A DNA stretch of 64,000 bases, taken from the NCBI GenBank assembly GCA_920105625.2, contig OV050030.1, forward strand, positions 176,777,315 to 176,841,314, given 5' to 3'. The DNA comes from Clusia tigrina (lineage: Eukaryota; Arthropoda; Insecta; Diptera; Clusiidae). Each line of letters starts with the position of its first letter. The first letter of the stretch is position 1. Positions 57,582 through 64,000 of the stretch are shown here, piece by piece. The notes under the pieces are model-generated. The model saw only the letters and a list, made by a program, of their open reading frames with translations, was not told the DNA's origin and did no database searches. The position numbers and the translations under genes were made by a program.

Positions 57582-59021
57582 CAACAACAACAACAGCAAC
57601 ACCGAGAAAAACAACATCAGGAACAACAACAGCAGCATCAACAACTGCAAACACAAAAGAAACCCCTTCTTCAGAATCCGCTCCAAAATTCCTGGAGTCC
57701 TCAATGCCCCTCGCCACAATCAAGCTCGTCTTTTCCAAATAAAAACAGCTCTCAACAAACTGTCCAACAACAAATTGATCAGCTTCAACGCCAGTTTCAG
57801 CTGCTATACAAACAACAGCAACCAGTTGCCTCTCCCCAAGTCACAGTAAGTGTACCCTCCAACGACGAGGACTGGAAAACGGTTCTAAACAAGAAAAGGC
57901 AGAGAGAGAGTCCAGGTAAGACAAAGACCACTCAAAAACAAGCTAAACTTGAAAAATACTGGCTAGGAGATCCGAAAGGAACCGAAAATCGATTTTCGTC
58001 CCTAGAAGAAGTTGAAGAATGTGACCAAAAAAACACAGAACATAAAGAAAAAGTCTCTAAGCCCCCACCAATATTTGTTGACAGAGTTACCAATATAGCT
58101 CCTCTAATGAAACTATTGTCTGAAGCTGCTCCAAATTCATACGAATTAAAGCTCATAAACAATGAGCAAGTTAAAATCCAGGCATTTTCTCCAGAAGCCT
58201 ACAAGACAATAGTCAACCAGCTTGAGCTAAAAAACACCGAATTTTTCACCTATAAGCCAAAACAAGAAAGAGGCTTCAAAGTAGTACTGAAAAATATGCA
58301 CCCATCTATAGGCACAGATGAAATAACCCAAGCCCTGCACAACCTCGGTCACTCTGTCACGAATATTTGGAACATAAAGCGAAGAAACACAAAAAAGCCT
58401 CTGCCAATGTTTATCATTGAACTTCAAACAAAGTCAAACAATAAAGAAATTTATGAAGTTAAACACCTGCTTCATACAAAAATTGTTTTTGAGCCCCCCC
58501 GACCGACTCGCGATATTCCCCAATGCGCTAACTGTCAGCAGTATGGGCATACAAAAACGTACTGTCGCAGGAAACCAATGTGCATTAAATGCGCCGGAAG
58601 CCACACGTCTTCAGATTGTGTACGTAAAAGCAGATCAGATGAAGTCAAATGCGCCTTGTGTGAAGGTAATCACCCAGCAAATTACAAAGGTTGTGTAGTC
58701 TATAAAAATCTTCAGAAATACCCACAATTAAGGAAAAACGACAATTTACCCATGAATCCTACTCAACAACAGGAAGTTCTGGTAAACCCCAGTACATCAA
58801 AACAAACTCAAAATGTACTTTCATACGCTCAGGCACTGAAACACTCAACACAAGCAACTAATGAAAACACAACGGCCCTACCAATTAATACTGTTCCTGC
58901 AGAAACCCAAGCTCCGAACGAAATGCGAGAAATGATAATGCTACTCCGGCAAGTCATGCAACAAATCACAACAATGATGAACTTATTAGTGACCCTCACG
59001 ACTAAGAATTGCTCATCCTAA
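57582..59021 (+). CDS. Jockey ORF1, Gag-like RNA-binding protein (5' truncated)
   Basis: One frame is open for 480 codons from the junction to the TAA at 59019, without a start codon of its own near the left edge. The N-terminal part is Gln-rich (CAA/CAG runs). A conserved NRFSSLEEVEE and PPPIFVDRVTNIAPLM follow at about residues 125-175, typical of jockey ORF1. Then comes an RRM/PRE_C2HC-like section with GFKVVLKNMHPSIGTDEI. Three Cys knuckles follow: CANCQQYGHTKTYC, CIKCAGSHTSSDC and CALCEGNHPANYKGC (about residues 315-365). It would bind LINE RNA and chaperone nucleic acids. The frame is intact, which suggests a fairly young copy. Confidence 0.85.
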   Translation, partial: QQQQQQHREKQHQEQQQQHQQLQTQKKPLLQNPLQNSWSPQCPSPQSSSSFPNKNSSQQTVQQQIDQLQRQFQLLYKQQQPVASPQVTVSVPSNDEDWKTVLNKKRQRESPGKTKTTQKQAKLEKYWLGDPKGTENRFSSLEEVEECDQKNTEHKEKVSKPPPIFVDRVTNIAPLMKLLSEAAPNSYELKLINNEQVKIQAFSPEAYKTIVNQLELKNTEFFTYKPKQERGFKVVLKNMHPSIGTDEITQALHNLGHSVTNIWNIKRRNTKKPLPMFIIELQTKSNNKEIYEVKHLLHTKIVFEPPRPTRDIPQCANCQQYGHTKTYCRRKPMCIKCAGSHTSSDCVRKSRSDEVKCALCEGNHPANYKGCVVYKNLQKYPQLRKNDNLPMNPTQQQEVLVNPSTSKQTQNVLSYAQALKHSTQATNENTTALPINTVPAETQAPNEMREMIMLLRQVMQQITTMMNLLVTLTTKNCSS

Positions 59022-61076
59022 ATCCCATAAAAATCATTCTATGGAACGCTAATGGGCTGTCAAAACTTTCATTTGAAATTAAAAAATTCCTTAAAACATA
59101 CGAAATAGATATACTCCTAATATCTGAAACCCATTTCACCAACAAAAGCAATTTTCAGATTCCGAACTTTAAGTTTTATCACACCCTGCGCCCAGTTAAT
59201 AAGGCACATGCAGGTTCAGCAATATTAATACGCATTAATATAAAACACTGTCAGAGCACATCTTATCGCACAGAAGCTATACAAGCCACGAACATAATTG
59301 TTGATGACTGGAAAGGGCCAATTACAATTTCCAATTACAAAAAATGGAGGAGTATGAGAAATTCTTTAAGACCCTTGGCAATAGATTCCTAGCTGGAGGA
59401 GACTATAACGCAAAGCACACATACTGGGGTTCCCGTCTCACTACACCAAAAGGTCGACAGCTTTATGCGGCCATTGGAAAATTAAATTTACTCCCTGTCT
59501 CTTCAGGTACACCAACATACTGGCCAACAGATGTAAGAAAAATTCCCGACTTGATTGACTTCTGTGTGACGAAAGGTATCATGCTTAGTGATCTTAAATG
59601 TAGCCCATGTTTTGAGCTGTCTTCTGACCACTCTCCAGTTCTCGTCGAGCTTAACAACAATCTTGCCCTTCTTCCCAGTCAATGTAGCTTACATAATCAC
59701 AAAACTGATTGGAATCGCTTCCGATATATGGTATCTTCCACAATTGATTTAAAACTATCACTGAAATCTGAAGAAGATATCATTGCGGCTGTTGAACACT
59801 TCAACAACTGCCTGCAACAAGCTGCGTGGGACTCCACCCCCACACTAAATGAGCAAAAATCAACGAACATCTCCAAACCTATAAAAGAAAAACTGAGAGA
59901 AAAGCGATATGCAAGAAAAAAGTGGCAACAAACTAGACATCCTGAGGACAAGAAAAAATTAAATGCGCTTACAAAAGAACTTAAAGAGATCCTTAATAAC
60001 GAACGAAACACCCAACTCCATCATTACCTCAGTAATCTCGATGCAACAGCTGCTACAGAATACTCTCTCTGGAAAGCAACTAAGAATCTAAAGAGACCCA
60101 CAATGTTCCAATCCGCTTTACGAATGGAAGATAACGAATGGGCTAAAAGTGACCTTGAAAGAGCAGTCACATTTGCCCGACACTTAAAAAAAGTATTTAC
60201 CCCATATGAAATCGAGCCCCCAGCATGTGTAACAGAAGAAGTGAAAAGTGTTCTGAGTAATACCCATCAGATGGACCTACCCATACGTAAATTTTCCAAA
60301 TCTGAAGTGAAAGCAGCTATTGATAAGCTAAATATTAAAAAAGCCCCTGGGTACGACCTTATCACTGGAAAAATAGTAAAACAACTTCCAGAAGAAGGAG
60401 TGACATATCTTACCTACTTATTTAGCGCGGTACTAACATCTGGCTTTATACCTCCCCAATGGAAAGTGTCACAATTAAAAATGATTCTCAAACCCGGAAA
60501 ATGCGCTGATAAAGTTGAATCGAATCGCCCAATTAGCTTGTTACCGATTGCTTCTAAACTCATGGAAACCCTTTTCCTGAAAAGACTACTCCCAATTATA
60601 GAAGAGCGAAAGCTAATTCCAAATCATCAATTTGGATTCAGGAAAAAACACAGCACAATCAAACAGGTTCATAGGATTGTTGAGTATATACACACTGCAT
60701 TCGAACATAAAAAATATTGTACAGCAGCGTTTCTTGACATCTCGCAAGCATTTGATCGCGTTTGGCACGATGGCTTGCTTTACAAAATAAAAACTACACT
60801 CCCCATTAACTACTATGTGTTAATCAAGTCTTATCTTACAAATAGATATTTTTTCGTAAAGCAAGGTGAGGAACAATCTGAGCTCCATGAAAGCTCAGCA
60901 GGCGTACCCCAAGGAAGTGTCATGGGCCCAATACTTTATCTACTTCACACGTACGACTTACCATCAGCTGAAGAAGTCACCATAGGTACCTTTGCAAATG
61001 ACACTGCTGTCTTAGCTGTTGACACTCTCCCACACTTAGCTTCCTCTAAAATCCAGAGTGGGCTAAACAAAATTAC
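59009..61076 (+). pseudogene. Jockey ORF2: endonuclease and RT
   Basis: Endonuclease start: IKIILWNANGLSKLSFEIK and LLISETHFTNKSNF. A short deletion with a frame change near 59335 removes a few residues before EEYEKFFKTLGNRFLAGGDY. Then NAKHTYWGSRL, GTPTYWPTDVRKIPDLIDF and ELSSDHSPVLVEL complete the domain. The long frame 59344-61206 continues into RT: KAPGYDLITGKIVKQLP, SNRPISLLPIASKLMETLF, AAFLDISQAFDRVWHDGLL and AGVPQGSVMGPILYLL. The catalytic box reads GTFANDTAVLAV: the first Asp of the usual FADD is Asn. RT then stops at 61076 in the RTE tail. Confidence 0.85.
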
Positions 61077-64000
61077 TCATCATCATCATCATAATTGGCG
61101 TACAACCATTTCTGGTCATTGCCGCGTTATCAGCCTTCGCCAGTCGTCTCTGCTTCGCGCACGCTGGCGCCAATTGGAAACACCAAGTGCAGCCAGGTCC
61201 TCCTGAATCTGGTCCTTCCAACGTAGTGGTGGTCTCCCCCTCCTGCGTCCGCCACCCGGCGGACTCGATTCAAATACTTTTTTCGCCGGAGCACTTTCAT
61301 CCATTCGCACAACATGTCCCAGCCAGCGCAGCCGCTGTGTTTTAATGCGCTGAACTATATCAATGTCGGCGTACAGCACATACAGCTCGTTGTTCCATCT
61401 GATTCGATACTCTCCGCAGACGCATATAGGACCATAGATCCTTCGAAGAATTTTTCTCTCGAACACCCCCAAACCTCGCTCATCGTTGTTTGTCATCGTC
61501 CAGGTTTGGGCACCATAAAGCAGGGAATGATGAGGGCTTTGTAGAGCGTAATTTTTGTTCGTCGAGAGAGGGCTCTGCTTCTCAATTGCCTACTGAGCCC
61601 AAAGTAACACCTGTTGGCAAGAGTGATTCTTCGCTTGATCTCCTTGCTGACATCTTTCGTGGTGTTGATGCTGGCTTCCAGATAAACGAAATCCTTCACA
61701 ACTTCAAAGTTGTAGTCGCCCACAGTGACGTGGTGTCCAAGACGCTGAGACTCTTTGTGTGTTGACACCAAGTACTTCGTTTTGTCCTCGTTCACCGCTA
61801 AACCCACTCGCCTCGCTTCTCTCTCCAAGCCGGAAAATGCAGCACTCACGGCGCGGCTGTTATGGCCAATGATGTCAATATCATCAGCCTACGCCAGTAA
61901 CATGACACTCTTGTGGAAGATAGTGCCTGTGCGATTTAGACATGCTGCACGTACGATTTTTTCCATCATTGGATTGAAGAAAACACACGATAAGGAGTCA
62001 CCTTATCTGAATCCTCGCTCAGTAACAAACGGCTCGGACAAGTCATTACCGATTTTAACTGAGCCAGTGGTGGTGCTTAGCGTCATTTTGCACAGCCGAA
62101 TTAGCTTAGCAGGGACGCCAAATTCAGACATAGCGGCGTATAGTTGACTCCTTACGGTGCTGTCGAATGCGGCTTTGAAATCGACGAAAAGGTGGTGTAT
62201 GTCAATCTGCTTCTCTAGGGTTTTCTCCAGGATTTGGCGTAGTGTGAACATTTGGTCAATGGTGCCTTTACCAGGTCTGAAGCCACACTGATAAGGCCCA
62301 ATCAGTTCATTGGCGATGGGCTTCAGCCTTTCACAGAGTACGCTCGACAGGACCTTATATGCGATGTTCAGAAGGCTGATCCCGCGGTAGTTGGCACAGA
62401 TTCCCGGATCACCCTTCTTGTGGATTGGGCAGAGCACACTTAAGTTCCAGTTGCTAGGCATGCATTCCTCCGACCATATTTTGCAGATGAGCTGGTGCAT
62501 GCGTTTCGTGAGCTCATCGCCGCCAGCCTTGAATAGCTCCGCTGGTATACCATCAGCTCCGGCGGCTTTATTGTTTTTGAGCCGCCTAATAACCAGCAAG
62601 ACCTCGTCATAGTCGGGGGGCGCTACTTCATGTTCGTCGTCAGCAACTGTGGGGTCGCGTTCATCTTCATTGCTATCATTAGCGCTGTCGCCATTCAGCA
62701 GCTTCGAGAAGTGTTCCCTCCATAACGAGGGTACGCTCTGGACATCCGTCACTAAATTCCCGTTTTCGTCTTTGCAGGAATTGGAATTGGCTCCGGTCTT
62801 AAAACCTTCCGTTTGGCGCCTCACACGTTCGTAGAATTTTCGAGCCATATTCCTTCTGCCAAACATCTCGATTTCCTGGCATTCTCTCTTTTCGGCTTCT
62901 CGTTTCTTGCGCCTAAAAAGACGCTTCTCTTCCCTTCTCTTCTCTCGATATCGCTCCTTAGCAGCTCGCGTTGCAGCCGATCGCAGGATAAGTTGGTATG
63001 CTGCGTCTTTCTCTGCAGCTGCGCAGCGACACTCTTCGTCATACCAGCTGTTTTTCTTCGGGCGGTGATAGCCAATCACCTCTTCAGCGGCCGTGCGCAT
63101 GGAGTGGGATATAAGCGACCACTGCGCGCAAATATCGAGATCAGGGGGAGAATCCATCAGCATATTCGAGAGCCGAGAAGCAAATGCGGTAGCTGTTGTA
63201 GCGATTGTAGCTTTCCGACGTCAAGCTTCCTCTGCGAATTAGAGCGAACGTTTTTTGCCGCACTGAGGCGAGTGCGAACCTTAGCTACAACAAGGTAGTG
63301 GTCCGAGTCAATGTTGGCACCTCGAATTGTACGTACGTCTAACACGCTGGATGCATGCCTGCCGTCGATCACAACGTGATCAATTTGGTTCCTGGTTTTA
63401 TGATCAGGGGACAGCCAGGTGGCTTTATGAATATCGGGATGCTGGAATCTAGTACTACTAACTACCATGTTCCGCGCTGCGGCGAAGTCGATCAGCCTCA
63501 AACGGTTTTCTGATGACTGCTCGTGGAGGCTGAACTTACCGACGGTTGGTTCAAAAATGCCCTTTTTGCCCACCTTGGCGTTGAAGTCACCTAGCACAAT
63601 TTTTACATCGTGGCGGGGGCATCGATCGAAGGTTTTTTCTAGTTGATCGTAGAAGGCATCCTTGGTGTTTTCGTCTTTTTCATCCGTCGGAGCATGTGCG
63701 CAGATTAGGCTGATGTTAAAGTATTTTGCCTTAATGCGGAGTGTGGCAAGCCTGTCGTCGACTGGGCTAAATCCCAGGACTTTATCTCGCAGTCGTTTGC
63801 TTACCACAAAACCAACACCGAGTCTGCGATTCGTCGCATTTCAGCTATAGTAGATGTCACATGTAGTTTTTTTTGAGCGTCCATGTCCCGTCCGTCGCAT
63901 TTCCTGGAGTGCGGTGACGTCAGCTTTATATTTTTCAAGGACGTCAACCAGCTGGATAGAGGCACCTTCCCTATTAAGGGTCCGGACATTCCAGGTGCAT
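61077..64000 (-). mobile_element. RTE-clade LINE, minus strand, leaves the window
   Basis: Minus-strand endonuclease and RT of the RTE (BovB/craniofacial development protein 2-like) type. The 3' end is at about 61077-61091, where the minus strand ends in GATGATGATGATGA, the short tandem tail usual for RTE elements. It is inserted in the jockey RT. The 5' end is beyond 64000. Confidence 0.88.
61116..64000 (-). pseudogene. RTE LINE endonuclease-reverse transcriptase (broken)
   Basis: From the window edge: NREGASIQLVDVLEKYKADV and ALQEMRWTG start the endonuclease in broken frames. The open part 63807-63157 has SLICAHAPTDEKDENTKDAF, IVLGDFNAKVGKKG, NQIDHVVIDGRH and IDSDHYLVVAKV. RT (63163-62003): NNKAAGADGIPAELFKAGGD, ANYRGISLLNIAYKVLS, IGPYQCGFRPGKGTIDQMF and HHLFVDFKAAFDS. 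A TAA follows GFR in place of the Gln of the GDSLS motif. The catalytic box reads A-stop-ADDIDI (about 61890): TAG replaces the Tyr codon of YADD. After a frame change near 61495 the C-terminus has RIKTQRLRWLGHVVRM and GRPPLRWKDQI. Inactive. Confidence 0.88.

Larger units (their letters stand above)
57581..61076 (+). mobile_element. Jockey-clade LINE (5'-truncated, 3' part interrupted)
   Basis: ORF1 (57582-59021) and ORF2 (59009-61076) overlap slightly, as in jockey. The 5' end of ORF1 is missing at the junction with the element G LTR. The right end is cut inside RT by the RTE LINE. The element is the least decayed LINE in the window. Confidence 0.88.

Overview
This window looks like repeat-dense nuclear DNA of a higher dipteran, most likely a tephritid fruit fly. 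The evidence is AT-rich DNA with long TA microsatellites, gypsy-type insect endogenous retroviruses (errantiviruses) with env, Osvaldo-like and Bel/Pao LTR elements, jockey, LOA and RTE LINEs, and a DD41D (rosa-type) mariner relative. The species assignment is inference. I found no convincing host protein gene, rRNA, standard tRNA gene or CRISPR array. Almost every recognisable coding stretch belongs to a transposable element, and nearly all are broken.

Layout. 1-2425: a minus-strand errantivirus 5' end inserted in a jockey LINE fragment, followed by the env tail and 3' LTR of a plus-strand errantivirus with the same LTR. 2426-7264: two deleted mariner-type elements, each abutting a TA microsatellite, on either side of a decayed 17.6/297-like retroelement. 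7276-13058: a minus-strand Osvaldo-like gypsy element whose LTRs carry 55-bp tandem repeats. 13059-16269: a plus-strand errantivirus 3' half (pol-env) joined to a minus-strand gag fragment with a SAP-like motif. 16270-18297: AT-rich DNA without a clear gene. 18302-30238: a minus-strand errantivirus ('element A') with TATA target duplication, split by a LOA-clade LINE and carrying a jockey fragment. 30676-49118: a plus-strand gypsy-like errantivirus ('element G').

A 10.86-kb block (25730-36589), running from the pol of element A to the env of element G, is tandemly repeated as 36590-47479. The right-hand copy of G (41532-49118) is structurally complete: two 483-bp LTRs, PBS, gag, pol, env, PPT and a TGCA target duplication. 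The left-hand copy is cut inside env.

49119-53298 holds three tRNA-like SINE heads, a dispersed GTGGGCGTGG-type repeat and a 1.28-kb inverted repeat (fold-back). 53299-57580 is a chimera: Bel/Pao LTR, gag, protease and the start of RT fused to the env and 3' LTR start of element G, with a short tract of Bel gag pasted inside env. 57581-61076 is a jockey LINE (ORF1 plus ORF2 up to RT), interrupted by a minus-strand RTE LINE (61077-64000) that leaves the window.

Read together, this is a nest of insertions with a clear relative order: A, then LOA in A; G next to A; then the tandem duplication after G had fixed its early lesions. Mixed-orientation errantivirus fragments are the sort of content seen in piRNA clusters of flies, which can only be tested with small-RNA data.
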